From: Desulfarculaceae bacterium
Lineage (GTDB): Bacteria; Desulfobacterota; Desulfarculia; Desulfarculales; Desulfarculaceae
DNA length: 33,621 nt
Direction of reading: 5' to 3'
NCBI GenBank assembly: GCA_028277825.1
Contig: JANQFN010000393.1
Location: 1-33,621, forward strand
Shown: positions 24,680 through 32,804 of the stretch, one piece after another
How positions within the stretch are numbered: position 1 is the first letter of the stretch
How the letters are laid out: each line of letters starts with the position of its first letter
The notes under the pieces: generated by a model
Told to the model about the DNA's origin: nothing
The model's input: the letters and a program-made list of their open reading frames with translations, nothing else
Database searches by the model: none
Translations under genes and position numbers: made by a program

Positions 24680-25633
24680 TCACCTTCTCATCTGGCGTAT
24701 TTGTTTAACCAGTGCCAACAGGGCTTGGGGGTCGTGGCCGCGCTTTAAGGGCCCCAGGCTGGTAAAGAAAAAGTTGCGCCCCGGCTTTTCGGCCAAGGCC
24801 CGGCCGCCAATTTCCAGCATCTGCTGGCATTGCGCTGGGTCGGCCGGCGAGAGCCCCAGCCCGATGCCCAAGCAGTCCGCGGCCAGTTCCCACTGGGCCT
24901 CCAGGGGAGGGGCCTGCCCGGCCTGGTCCGGCCCCAGGATGTAGAGGTCCATTTTCAGCGCGGCCAGGTCTTGAATCTGCCCGGCCCGGTAGTCTTGCAG
25001 GTATAGTCCCGTGGCCACGTCGTAGTAAGCCGCGATTTTTTTGAGCGTGAAGTACAGGCGCTTTAAGGCCGGTGGCAGGGGCTGGGCCACCAGGGGCCCG
25101 CTCTCCATGAGCAGCAGCACGTCGGGCCGGAGCTTGCAGAATTCCTCGTAAACCGCCATCAGAGCCGGCTTGATCACCGCGGGATCGGCTTCGGCTCCTT
25201 CCGCCTTAAAAAGCTGCGAGGCCACGGTCAGAGGGCCGTTCACCGCGGCCACGCAGCCGCGCTGATTTTTGACCACCTCGAAGACGCGCTTGGTGGCTTC
25301 CAGGGCTCCGGGCAGGCGGCCGCGCGCCAGGGGGTCCTCTCGCGGCGCTCCGGGCGGCGGGCCCAGTTGGGGACGATCGCCGGACCATTGCAACTCACAG
25401 CCGCAGGCCTCGGCCAAAAGGCTGAAGTGGAAACCAGCCACCACCCCGTCCAGGTCGAAGAGTTCCACTGTCTTGGCCAGGCTGTTGGCCCACATGGTGG
25501 GGTCGCAGGTCAGCTCCTGGTGGCCAACTCCGCCCACCTGGGCGGTGATGCCCCTGAGCAGGGGCACATATGCCGGCCTGGGCGGCAGCTCACCCGCCAG
25601 GAACTGGTCAAATATGTCCCGGCCGCTGGTCAT
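24680..25633 (-). CDS. UroD-like protein embedded in the carboxylase operon
   Basis: The 317-residue protein starts at ATG 25633, which overlaps the previous stop as ATGA; the track's longer form (to 25852) is not supported. The sequence VPLLRGITAQVGGVGHQELTCDPTMWANSLAKTVELFDLDGVVAGF and ACGCELQW follow the UroD/MtaA TIM-barrel superfamily. The H-x-C zinc motif of the methyl-transferring members, present in the gene at 32805, is not visible here. The calculated size, roughly 34-35 kDa, is close to the fifth, loosely bound 34-kDa subunit of acetophenone carboxylase as I remember it, but I cannot confirm homology. Translational coupling on both sides argues for a role in the carboxylase itself, for instance in maturation or as an accessory subunit. 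Confidence 0.75.
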   Translation of the reverse strand: MTSGRDIFDQFLAGELPPRPAYVPLLRGITAQVGGVGHQELTCDPTMWANSLAKTVELFDLDGVVAGFHFSLLAEACGCELQWSGDRPQLGPPPGAPREDPLARGRLPGALEATKRVFEVVKNQRGCVAAVNGPLTVASQLFKAEGAEADPAVIKPALMAVYEEFCKLRPDVLLLMESGPLVAQPLPPALKRLYFTLKKIAAYYDVATGLYLQDYRAGQIQDLAALKMDLYILGPDQAGQAPPLEAQWELAADCLGIGLGLSPADPAQCQQMLEIGGRALAEKPGRNFFFTSLGPLKRGHDPQALLALVKQIRQMRR

Positions 25634-25962
25634 GCGCGTCCATACCGCTCGATGAGCGAGTCGATATCCAGCTCGATTTCGTGGGTGAGGGGATGCCCCG
25701 GAGGCAGGTACTCGTTTTCGATCATCACCCCGCAACCAGGGCAATAGAACTCGATGAGCCGGCAGAAGTCCGGGTCCGGAATGAAACCATAGGCCTGCCC
25801 CTCGGGTTTGGGAGGATAAACCTCCTCCAGAGGCTTTTCGGCCACAAGACAACCCTTCTTGTAATTCTGCCGCGCATCGACCAGTTCATGCCCGCAGCGT
25901 TGACAGCACCATTTTTGACTCTCCAGGTCCACTTCCAGGTATTCGGTGATCCTGACTTTCAT
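25630..25962 (-). CDS. Zinc-ribbon small subunit of ketone carboxylase (acetone carboxylase gamma-like)
   Basis: A 110-residue protein with two Cys pairs, Cys20-x2-Cys23 (CQRCGHEL) and Cys74-x2-Cys77 (YCPGCGVMIENEY), forming a zinc ribbon, and an acidic C-terminus (HEIELDIDSLIERYG). Small subunits of acetone carboxylase (gamma) and acetophenone carboxylase (beta, 15 kDa) have this plan. The ATG is 2 bases after the HyuA-2 stop, and its own stop overlaps the next start as ATGA. It probably fills a structural role in the carboxylase complex. Confidence 0.8.
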   Translation of the reverse strand: MKVRITEYLEVDLESQKWCCQRCGHELVDARQNYKKGCLVAEKPLEEVYPPKPEGQAYGFIPDPDFCRLIEFYCPGCGVMIENEYLPPGHPLTHEIELDIDSLIERYGRA

Positions 25963-25964
25963 GG

Positions 25965-28010
25965 CTAGGCCGCCTTTTCCAGCACGCAGTGATTGTATTG
26001 GTCCACTTTCAGTCTCCAGCCAGCGGGCACCAGGGCGGTGGTCTCCACGCTCTCCACCAGGACGGGGCCGTCCAGTTGGTGCCCAGGCCGGAGCAGGGCC
26101 TGGTCGTAGACCGGGATGTCCTGGGCCGGGACGCCGCTTTGCAGGTACACCGCCCTCTGACCCTTGCGGGACTGTTCGCTTTCCTCGGCCGGGGCCAAGG
26201 ACTGCTCCTCGATGGGATGCTGGGTGATGCCCGCCTGGGCCACCAGGCTGGCGGTGGTTATCAATAGCTCGCCGCTTACCTCCTGGCCCGCCGCGCTCAG
26301 AAGCTCCCGGGTCTGGGCGGCCACGGCCTCCACCTGGGCCGTATCGGCGAAGAAGTCGGGTTGCGCGGCCACGCGAACCTCATCGCCGCCGCCGGCCGGA
26401 CGCACCAGCAGTTCGGCCGCCCAGGTGATGGCCGCCTCGTCAAAGCCCTCTCCCCGCATGTCCTTTAGCGCCTCGGCCCGCATGGCCTCCATGGGCGCGG
26501 CCAGGCCCGCCAACTCCGCGCCCGGGGCCAGGGGCAGGTCCACCCGTTTGTAGTACACATGGCCCACGTCCAGGCTGGAGGAGCCAAAGGCCGAAAACAC
26601 CGCCGAGTGGGGGGTGAAGACGATCTTGGGCAGACCGGCCACCTCGGCCACGCCGCAGGCGTGGGCCGGACCGGCCCCGCCATAGACCGCCAGCAGAGGC
26701 GTGGCCTCCGCGTCCCAAATATTGCCCTTGAGCTTGGCCACCTGCTGGCCCATGGTTTGGTCCACCAGTGTTTTGATGGCCAGGGCCGCCTCCTCAACGC
26801 TCACCCCCAGGGGCCCGGCGATCTTGCTTTCAATGGCCTCCCGGGCCTTATCCAGGTGCAGGGTCATGCTGCCGCCCAGGAAGAAATCGGCATCCAGGAT
26901 GCCCAGCACCAAGTCCGCGTCAGCCACGGTGGGTTCGCCGCCGCCCAGGCCAAAGCAGGCCGGACCGGGCAGGGAGCCGGCCGACTGGGGCCCCACGAAA
27001 AGCTGGCCATCCTCCACCCGTGCGATGGAGCCTCCGCCGGCACCGATGGCCCGGATGCCCAGCATGGGCAAGTTCACTTTGATGCCCTCCACCTCGGGCT
27101 CCAGTTCGTAGGAAGGCTCGCCGCCGCGCACGAAACCCACGTCAAAGGAGGTTCCCCCCATGTCGGCCGAGATCAACTCGCTCTGTCCGTAGAGCTCGCC
27201 CAGCAGCTTAGCCCCCAAAAGGCCCGCGGCCGGGCCGGAGTTATAGGTGTTTAGGGCTCGGGTCTTGGCCACCCGGGCCACATTGCCGTTGTTGTGTCCG
27301 ATGAACAGGGTCTTGGCGAACAGCCGCCGCCGCAGGTCCTCGCCGGCCTTGTAGAGCAGGCGCACCATGGAGGCGTGAATATAGGCATTGAGCACCGCCG
27401 CGTTGGTCCGCTGGTTTCGGCCGGAGCGGCGGGTGATATCCGAGGAGAGAAAGATGGACACCGAGCCCAGGTAGTCGCGAGGGTACTCCCGCTTGACCGC
27501 CGTGCGCACCAGGCGCTCGTTGGCCGGGTTCAAGTCCGCGTTGTTCAGGGCCACCACCAAACAGCGCGCCCCCCGGTCGATGAGCTCCTGGGCTGCGGCC
27601 AAGGTGGCCGCCTCGTCCGGCGCGCGCACCACTTCGCCCTGGTCCGACATTTCCTCTTCCAGGGCCAGGACCATGTCCGGAAACACCAAGGGCGCGCCGT
27701 CGGCGCCCTGGCCCACCAGCTCCAGATCTTCCATACCCCGGCTGACCAGCAGACCTATCTTGCTGCCGCTGCGCTGGATGATGGTGTTGGTCCCAATGGT
27801 GTTGGAGAAGCGCACCAGATCAGTCTGGTAGAGCAACTGCGGCGTCTCCAGGCCCAGGCGGCCGGCCCCGGCCTTGATACACTCTTGGAAGCAGACTGTC
27901 AGGTCATGTGGGGTAGTGGGCACCTTGACCGTTACTACCTGCCCGTTCCACACGAAATAGCCGTCAGTGAATGTGCCGCCGGTGTCAATATCGATGGTGC
28001 AGCCCATCAT
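25965..28010 (-). CDS. HyuA-type ATPase subunit 2 of ketone carboxylase
   Basis: A 681-residue hydantoinase A/oxoprolinase-family protein with CTIDIDTGGTFTDGYF at the N-terminus, YNSGPAAGLLGAKLLGELYG, SADMGGTSFDVGFV and YGGAGPAHACGVAEVAG. The motifs needed for the ASKHA nucleotide site are present. It is clearly diverged from the HyuA at 22518, so the two are distinct subunits rather than a recent duplication. Two ATG codons stand in tandem (28010, 28007); GAGGG spaces better with the second. It is the first enzyme gene after tetR and the gene order is HyuA-2, zinc ribbon, UroD-like, HyuA-1, HyuB. The roughly 72-kDa size fits the 70-kDa acetophenone carboxylase subunit. Confidence 0.87.
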   Translation of the reverse strand: MMGCTIDIDTGGTFTDGYFVWNGQVVTVKVPTTPHDLTVCFQECIKAGAGRLGLETPQLLYQTDLVRFSNTIGTNTIIQRSGSKIGLLVSRGMEDLELVGQGADGAPLVFPDMVLALEEEMSDQGEVVRAPDEAATLAAAQELIDRGARCLVVALNNADLNPANERLVRTAVKREYPRDYLGSVSIFLSSDITRRSGRNQRTNAAVLNAYIHASMVRLLYKAGEDLRRRLFAKTLFIGHNNGNVARVAKTRALNTYNSGPAAGLLGAKLLGELYGQSELISADMGGTSFDVGFVRGGEPSYELEPEVEGIKVNLPMLGIRAIGAGGGSIARVEDGQLFVGPQSAGSLPGPACFGLGGGEPTVADADLVLGILDADFFLGGSMTLHLDKAREAIESKIAGPLGVSVEEAALAIKTLVDQTMGQQVAKLKGNIWDAEATPLLAVYGGAGPAHACGVAEVAGLPKIVFTPHSAVFSAFGSSSLDVGHVYYKRVDLPLAPGAELAGLAAPMEAMRAEALKDMRGEGFDEAAITWAAELLVRPAGGGDEVRVAAQPDFFADTAQVEAVAAQTRELLSAAGQEVSGELLITTASLVAQAGITQHPIEEQSLAPAEESEQSRKGQRAVYLQSGVPAQDIPVYDQALLRPGHQLDGPVLVESVETTALVPAGWRLKVDQYNHCVLEKAA

Positions 28011-28081
28011 GATCCCTCGGTTTGAATTTTCAAGACTTTCTGAATCAGAGCCACCATGGCTTTGGCTGCGGTCCCGGCGGT

Positions 28082-28672
28082 CTATTCGCCAACGGAGCGC
28101 TTTATCATTCCCAATAAGATGAAATCGCAGATCTTGTCTATGGTCTCTTCCAAGGAAAGCGGTCCCTGGGGCCGGTACCAGCGCATGTGCCAGTTGATAA
28201 TGCCAAAAATATTGAAGGCCTGGATGCGCAACTCCTCGTCTCGCAGCTTTCCCGCGGCAGCCAGGTTCTGTAACTCGCCCATGTAGATGGCCATCACCTC
28301 CCGCTGTACACCACGGCTGTCCTCGCGGCCCTCTGGCGAAAGGCGCTCGTCGTCAAGCAGAAAGATCTTGTTTTCCCGGAACCGGGTGCCGGCCACCGTC
28401 AAATGGGTGCTAAGCAACAGGCGGAAGCGCTGCAAGGGCTCCAGGTCGCGGGAGACCACTTCTCTAAGTTGGTCCAACAGCACCTGGGAGTAGTGCCCCA
28501 TGATGGCCCGCAGGAGGCCCTCTTTGCTTCCGAAATAGTGATAGATGTTGGAGACGGTCATGCCCATCGCTGCGGCGATGTCTCTGACTGAAGTAGCTTG
28601 GTATCCCTTGGATGAGAAAAGCTCGGTTGCGGTGGCCAGCAGTTTGTCTTTGTTCAGTGGAGGTCTGGCCAT
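28082..28672 (-). CDS. TetR/AcrR-family repressor
   Basis: The 196-residue protein has the N-terminal TetR helix-turn-helix (LLATATELFSSKGYQATSVRDIAAAMGMTVSNIYHYFGSKEGLLRAI) and a C-terminal helical ligand domain of the type seen in FadR/PaaR-like regulators. It is the first gene of the catabolic operon, 71 bases before HyuA-2. A near-perfect palindrome overlapping the promoter upstream of its ATG is the probable operator, so it likely represses itself and the operon until a ketone or acyl-CoA intermediate binds. Confidence 0.92.
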   Translation of the reverse strand: MARPPLNKDKLLATATELFSSKGYQATSVRDIAAAMGMTVSNIYHYFGSKEGLLRAIMGHYSQVLLDQLREVVSRDLEPLQRFRLLLSTHLTVAGTRFRENKIFLLDDERLSPEGREDSRGVQREVMAIYMGELQNLAAAGKLRDEELRIQAFNIFGIINWHMRWYRPQGPLSLEETIDKICDFILLGMIKRSVGE

Positions 28673-28716
28673 GCGTGGGGCTCTATCCTTTCACCGGCTG
28701 GCTGAGTCGTAGATTT

Positions 28717-28746
28717 AACATAACGAGCGTTCGATATGTTTGTCAA
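28717..28746 (-). promoter_or_regulatory. Promoter of the catabolic operon overlapped by a TetR operator palindrome
   Basis: On the minus strand TTGACA (28746-28741) is followed after 18 bases by TATGTT (28722-28717, 4/6). The spacer and -10 are covered exactly by a 24-base palindrome (28717-28740) with outer arms AACATA/TATGTT and inner CGA/TCG, symmetric at 20 of 24 positions. Start of transcription would be near 28710, giving a leader of about 38 bases before ATG 28672. Confidence 0.75.
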
Positions 28747-28838
28747 CCGTGTTTTTCCGCTTATGGTTCTTTGCAAAAATTCAGTTCTATATCTTAAAGG
28801 TGGCGGCTAGGGCCAAATGTGGGTTCGGAATGAACAAT

Positions 28839-28856
28839 CCCGCCGCAAGCAGCGGG
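28839..28856 (-). terminator. Possible terminator downstream of the DUF2284 gene
   Basis: CCCGCTGC and GCGGCGGG (minus strand, one G-T wobble) make a tight stem with a minimal loop, followed by ATTGTTC. It lies about 105 bases after the DUF2284 stop. The T-run is short, so confidence is limited. The rest of 28747-28961 shows no gene. Confidence 0.35.
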
Positions 28857-28961
28857 GCGCCAAGGGGATGATCTCAGCTTTACAGTGCGGCAAGCCACGG
28901 GGAATGAACCCCCGTATGGAGGTTCAAGTCTGGGAGCAACCTCTAAAGACACCCATACCGG

Positions 28962-29498
28962 CTAATCCAACAGCACCATGCTGTAAAAAGCCGGCATGGC
29001 TTCTCCCTGGGGGTCAAAATCCACCTGTAAGCCCAGGGGCTCCACCGTAGCCGCGATGTCGATCCCATAGCAATCCATAGAGGGCCGGGCAAGGTGCGGG
29101 AAGCGGCAGGGCTCCGGATAAGCGCACTCGCTGCACAGATCACAAAGAGCCAGGGCCATGGCAAAGGGACAGCCATGTTGGAGCATTGCCTCCTTTTCCA
29201 AGGTCACCGTCACATCCTGGCTGTCCTTGGCATCCTTGGTTTGTACGACCATGGCTCTGCCGTAATGTGCGAAGGCCTTGTCGAATTGATCCTGATTCAA
29301 GATGGTGTGGGGCGGGCAGGTCCAATAGCGCCCCCAGCGGCTGCAGCCGAAGCGGCACTTGAAATGGGAGCGGGGGTCGAACACCACTTGGTCGGTTCTT
29401 ATCACCCTGGCGGCGGTGGCGCCCAGTTCCAGCGCCCTTTGCGTCAAGGACTCGAAGTGCTCATCTCCGGTTGTTATCTTGCTGGCTGACAAACTCAT
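28962..29498 (-). CDS. DUF2284 predicted metal-binding protein
   Basis: A 178-residue cysteine-rich protein with CRFGCSRWGRYWTCPPHT near residue 48 and CDLCSECAYPEPCRFPHLARPSMDCYGIDI near residue 120, the two hallmark blocks of DUF2284. The Cys spacing suggests iron-sulfur or zinc binding; the biochemical role is not established to my knowledge. DUF2284 proteins are frequent in anaerobes near methyltransferase and radical-SAM genes. Its ATG (29498) overlaps the VWA gene stop as ATGA, so it belongs to that operon. Confidence 0.85.
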   Translation of the reverse strand: MSLSASKITTGDEHFESLTQRALELGATAARVIRTDQVVFDPRSHFKCRFGCSRWGRYWTCPPHTILNQDQFDKAFAHYGRAMVVQTKDAKDSQDVTVTLEKEAMLQHGCPFAMALALCDLCSECAYPEPCRFPHLARPSMDCYGIDIAATVEPLGLQVDFDPQGEAMPAFYSMVLLD

Positions 29499-31798
29499 GT
29501 CGTAAGCCTCCTGTACATGTTGGGCAGCACCGTGGGCAGCAACTCTACCCTCGGCACGATAATGCTTTGGGTTTGGGGGGAGATGCGTTTTAGGTAAGAA
29601 GCCCCTTTTTTGTCGGTGGTGATGATAAAGGGGCTTATCTGGTGCTTCTTGGCCTCCATCAAAGCCTTCTTGGTGTCTTCCACTGCGTAGTCCAGATTGC
29701 CGTACTCCGAATCATAGGGCCGACCGTCGGTGAGGATGATCAACAGGCGGATGGCGGCGGGCACCTGGTCCAGTTGGTGGATCGCATGGCGCACCACCGC
29801 GCCCATGCGGGTGAAATGAAGGGGTTGCAGATTGCCCAGGCGATACTGCACCGTCTGGTCGTATTCCTCCCAGAAATCCTTGACCATGAACATGTCCACC
29901 CGGAAGCGGCCCTCCGAGGAAAAGCCCATGATGCCGAAGGGGTCACCCAGGGAATCCAGGGCCTCGGCCATGAGCACCATGGCCTCTTTCTGGAGGTCCA
30001 TCACCCGGCGGCCAGCCACCTCTTCCTCGGTGGAGCCGCTTTGATCCAGCAAAAACAGCACGGCCACGTCGCGCACCCTCTTGTCGCGGCGCACGTATAC
30101 GTTTTCGTTGAGCCAGCCGCTGGTGCGCATCTCCACCAGGGACTGGATCAAGGCGTCGATGTCCAGGTTGTCGCCATAGGGCTGAGCCCGATATTTGCGG
30201 AACCTTTCCGGCTTGAGCCGGGCGAACTGGCTCCGGATCAGGTTGATAAGACCCTGGCGAGCCTCGCGGGTGGCGGCCACTATGTCGTTGGGGTCATCCT
30301 TGGCCATGCGTTGGCGCACCAGACACCAGTCTATCTTGTAGTCGCCAAGGTTCTTGTCCCACTCCCAGTAGTTGAAAGCCTCGTAGTCCTCGTCCAAATC
30401 CTCGGCCTCAGGTGAATCGAACTCTATGCTCTCAAACAGATCGTTGAGTTGCTTCCACAGGCCGGCCACCTCCCGCTGCCCTTTGGCCATCATGGCCTCA
30501 AGCAGCGCCTCCACCACCTCGGTGGGCAGATCGCTGATCTCCTGGGCCTTTTGTTGGAGCTGGGTGATGGCCGCGTTGGCCTCCTGCATCAACACCGGCA
30601 GAAAATCGCCCCACCAAAGCGGCGGCGGTGACATCTTCAAGGGCGGTTCCTGTGGATAGTGGGGCGGCAGCTGGCCTTGGGCCACCTTCTCCATGTCTTG
30701 ACGCAGACCGGGCATGGTGGTCAACAGCGCCCTTTCCGCGGCCAGGTGGGCCGTGGTGTGGGAGATGCTCTTGTCGCCGGTGATGAGCCTCAGCGCGGTC
30801 TGGTCCAACAGAGCGCACTGGTGCAGAGCCATCAGCTTGAACAGGACGAAGTCCGGCGCCTTGGGGGGCAGAAAGACGGTGCGGCCGTCGGTGGCCGCCC
30901 CGCCCCCGAAACCCTGCACCCCGGCCAGGCTCTCATTGGACCGCACCCGGATGGGCCGGCCCAGGTAGGCTTCGCAGATCAGGGCCAGGGTGCCCGCGGC
31001 CTCGGAAAGCTTGACGCCCGAGATCAGATAGTCGCGCTGCTCGCGGGCCTTGGCCGAGGTGGCGCTAAAATAGCCCACCAGGTCCTCTTCGCACTGGTTT
31101 TCGGCCATGCCTTTAAGCACCCACTGCTGGACCTCTTCGTCGTTGAGCAGGCGGCAGGTGTGGGAGCCCTTGCGCACGAATGCCTCGGCGGCGTGGGGTG
31201 AACAGTTGCAGATGCTTCCCGCCAGATTGAGCAGGTGTTGCCAGCGGGGCAGGTCAAAATCCCGCTCCCCGTTCAGGGACTCCTCCATGTAGGCTTTGGC
31301 CACCCGCCAGATGCCCTGGTTGCCATTGAGGATTTCCAGGGCCAACTCCCCCCAGGACAAGAATTCCTCGGGGCCGTGTTGGGCCAAGGCCTCGGCGGTC
31401 TGCTCCAGGAAAGCGCCCGCCACGTCGATGTCCCGCTCAGCCAGACGCAGCGTGAAACGGGTCCACTCCTCTAAGAGTCCATCCTGGCCGGCCATGGTTT
31501 TGGCGTTGGCAAAATAGGGGATCACCAGAGACCAACTGGTGGCCCCCAACAAAAGGGCCTTTTTCAATATCTCGTCCCTGCTGGGAACCTCCTTGAGCGA
31601 CTCCATGGCGTTCAAAGTCTGCATAAAGAAGTTGCGCGACCTGCGTGAACGCATATGGGCGATCAATGAGCAGAGCCTGACGTAGATGTCCTGCGAGCCG
31701 GCGGGCAGGCGAGTGAGCAACTGCGGATGGTCCCTTAGAAATTCACTCAAGCTACGCAGGTTCTTGGCGGTGGGATTTTTACAGGCCTGGTAGTTCAT
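29495..31798 (-). CDS. NorD/CbbO-type von Willebrand factor A protein
   Basis: The 767-residue protein has a long helical N-terminal region and a VWA domain in its last about 190 residues. The MIDAS motif is LLDQSGST (DxSxS), with the distal Asp in LIILTDGRPYDSEY; a Thr (HFTRMG) is at the middle position. This matches the NorD/CbbO class, which works with a CbbQ/NorQ AAA+ ATPase as a metal-dependent insertase or activase. I prefer ATG 31798 (AGAG upstream) to TTG 31828 in the track. It follows the ATPase gene by 62 bases. Neither nitric oxide reductase nor RuBisCO genes are nearby, so the client protein is unknown; the methyltransferase in the same operon is the nearest candidate. Confidence 0.85.
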   Translation of the reverse strand: MNYQACKNPTAKNLRSLSEFLRDHPQLLTRLPAGSQDIYVRLCSLIAHMRSRRSRNFFMQTLNAMESLKEVPSRDEILKKALLLGATSWSLVIPYFANAKTMAGQDGLLEEWTRFTLRLAERDIDVAGAFLEQTAEALAQHGPEEFLSWGELALEILNGNQGIWRVAKAYMEESLNGERDFDLPRWQHLLNLAGSICNCSPHAAEAFVRKGSHTCRLLNDEEVQQWVLKGMAENQCEEDLVGYFSATSAKAREQRDYLISGVKLSEAAGTLALICEAYLGRPIRVRSNESLAGVQGFGGGAATDGRTVFLPPKAPDFVLFKLMALHQCALLDQTALRLITGDKSISHTTAHLAAERALLTTMPGLRQDMEKVAQGQLPPHYPQEPPLKMSPPPLWWGDFLPVLMQEANAAITQLQQKAQEISDLPTEVVEALLEAMMAKGQREVAGLWKQLNDLFESIEFDSPEAEDLDEDYEAFNYWEWDKNLGDYKIDWCLVRQRMAKDDPNDIVAATREARQGLINLIRSQFARLKPERFRKYRAQPYGDNLDIDALIQSLVEMRTSGWLNENVYVRRDKRVRDVAVLFLLDQSGSTEEEVAGRRVMDLQKEAMVLMAEALDSLGDPFGIMGFSSEGRFRVDMFMVKDFWEEYDQTVQYRLGNLQPLHFTRMGAVVRHAIHQLDQVPAAIRLLIILTDGRPYDSEYGNLDYAVEDTKKALMEAKKHQISPFIITTDKKGASYLKRISPQTQSIIVPRVELLPTVLPNMYRRLTT

Positions 31799-31860
31799 GC
31801 TCTGCTCATGGTGCTTGCTGACCGGCAAGTTGCCGGCACAAACGGTCGGGGCTGGTCTCC

Positions 31861-32694
31861 TTAGAAGATGCCGTGCACGATCTCCCTTATGGCGGTCTGC
31901 ATCTCCTCATCGTCGGTCATGGGGCTGACAACCCCCGCCTCACAAGCTTCTCGGGGGGCCACCCCGCCGACCATGAGCTTGGCGGCATACACCAAGAGCC
32001 TGGTGCTGACGCCCTCCTCCAGGCCGTGTTGCTTGAGGTTTCTCACCATCTCGGCCAGTTTGACCAGGCTCTTGGCGTTGGCCTCATCCAGGCCGGTCTC
32101 CCGCATGACGATGTCCTGTTCCTTGTCCGGCGGAGGATAGGAAAAATCCATGGCCACGAAGCGCTGGCGGGTGGAGTGCTTCAAGTCCTTCATCACGCTC
32201 TGGTAGCCGGGGTTGTAGGAGATGACCAGCAGGAAGTCCGGATGGGCCTCCAAAAGCGCCGCCCGCTTTTCCTGAGGAAGGATGCGCCGGTCATCGGTGA
32301 GGGGGTGGATCACCACCGTGGTGTCCTTGCGGGCCTCCACCACCTCGTCCAAATAGCAGATGGCCCCATGACGCACCGCCAGGCTCAGGGGGCCGTCGGT
32401 CCACACCGTCTCCGAACCCTTGAGCAAAAAGCGGCCCACCAAGTCGGCGGCGGTGAGGTCCTCATGGCAGGCTACAGTGATCAAAGGCCGCTTCAGTTTC
32501 CAGGCCATGTGCTCCAAGAACCTGGTCTTGCCGCACCCGGTGGGGCCCTTGAGCATGGCCGGCAGCTTGAGTTCAAAGGCCTTGGCAAACATCTCCAATT
32601 CGTTGTTCACCGGCAGATAGAAAGGTTCCTCGGTCAGATGATAATCCTCGATAGCCAGTTCCACGGCTTCCGCTGCTTTTTGTCTCGTGGTCAT
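31861..32694 (-). CDS. NorQ/CbbQ-type MoxR AAA+ ATPase
   Basis: A 277-residue AAA+ protein with Walker A GPTGCGKT (50-57), Walker B AICYLDEV (111-118), the pre-sensor [11 protein letters not shown] and arginine finger region [11 protein letters not shown]. The C-terminal part carries the CbbQ_C-type helical segment ([18 protein letters not shown]). In known systems CbbQ or NorQ forms hexamers that remodel a client enzyme with the help of the VWA partner encoded directly downstream. The ATG at 32694 has only a weak ribosome binding site (CTGTAAAG). The name follows family resemblance; the client is not RuBisCO or NorB here as far as the window shows. Confidence 0.88.
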   Translation of the reverse strand: MTTRQKAAEAVELAIEDYHLTEEPFYLPVNNELEMFAKAFELKLPAMLKGPTGCGKTRFLEHMAWKLKRPLITVACHEDLTAADLVGRFLLKGSETVWTDGPLSLAVRHGAICYLDEVVEARKDTTVVIHPLTDDRRILPQEKRAALLEAHPDFLLVISYNPGYQSVMKDLKHSTRQRFVAMDFSYPPPDKEQDIVMRETGLDEANAKSLVKLAEMVRNLKQHGLEEGVSTRLLVYAAKLMVGGVAPREACEAGVVSPMTDDEEMQTAIREIVHGIF

Positions 32695-32734
32695 CTTTAC
32701 AGTCCGCTTGTTCTTCTACCCGGGAGATTGGTTA

Positions 32735-32772
32735 CCCCGGCGGGCCGGGAACGAATCCACGGCCCGCCGGGG
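32735..32772 (-). repeat. Strong intercistronic hairpin (12-bp perfect stem)
   Basis: CCCCGGCGGGCC (32735-32746) and GGCCCGCCGGGG (32761-32772) are exact reverse complements with a 14-base loop, in the 110-base gap between the methyltransferase and the AAA+ gene. On the minus strand no T-run follows, so it looks more like an mRNA stabiliser or partial terminator that lowers expression of the downstream genes. On the plus strand it is followed by AGGTTTTC, but no plus-strand gene is seen. Confidence 0.75.
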
Positions 32773-32804
32773 AGGTTTTCTGCCATTGTAACGCTAAATA
32801 TGTC

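Noticed and set aside
20439-28010. Hydantoinase or 5-oxoprolinase function for HyuA/HyuB genes
   Set aside because: Two distinct HyuA genes, a zinc-ribbon small subunit and adjacent CoA ligase, thiolase and alcohol dehydrogenase fit a ketone carboxylase better; the alternative cannot be fully excluded.
28880-28950. tRNA-like GGTTCAAGTC segment
   Set aside because: The T-loop consensus is there, but the bases on both sides do not pair as a T-stem and no acceptor or anticodon arm can be drawn.
29495-32694. Nitric oxide reductase activation genes norQ/norD as such
   Set aside because: The families match, but no norB or norC is in the window and the neighbours are methyltransferase and DUF2284 genes, so I do not assign those names.
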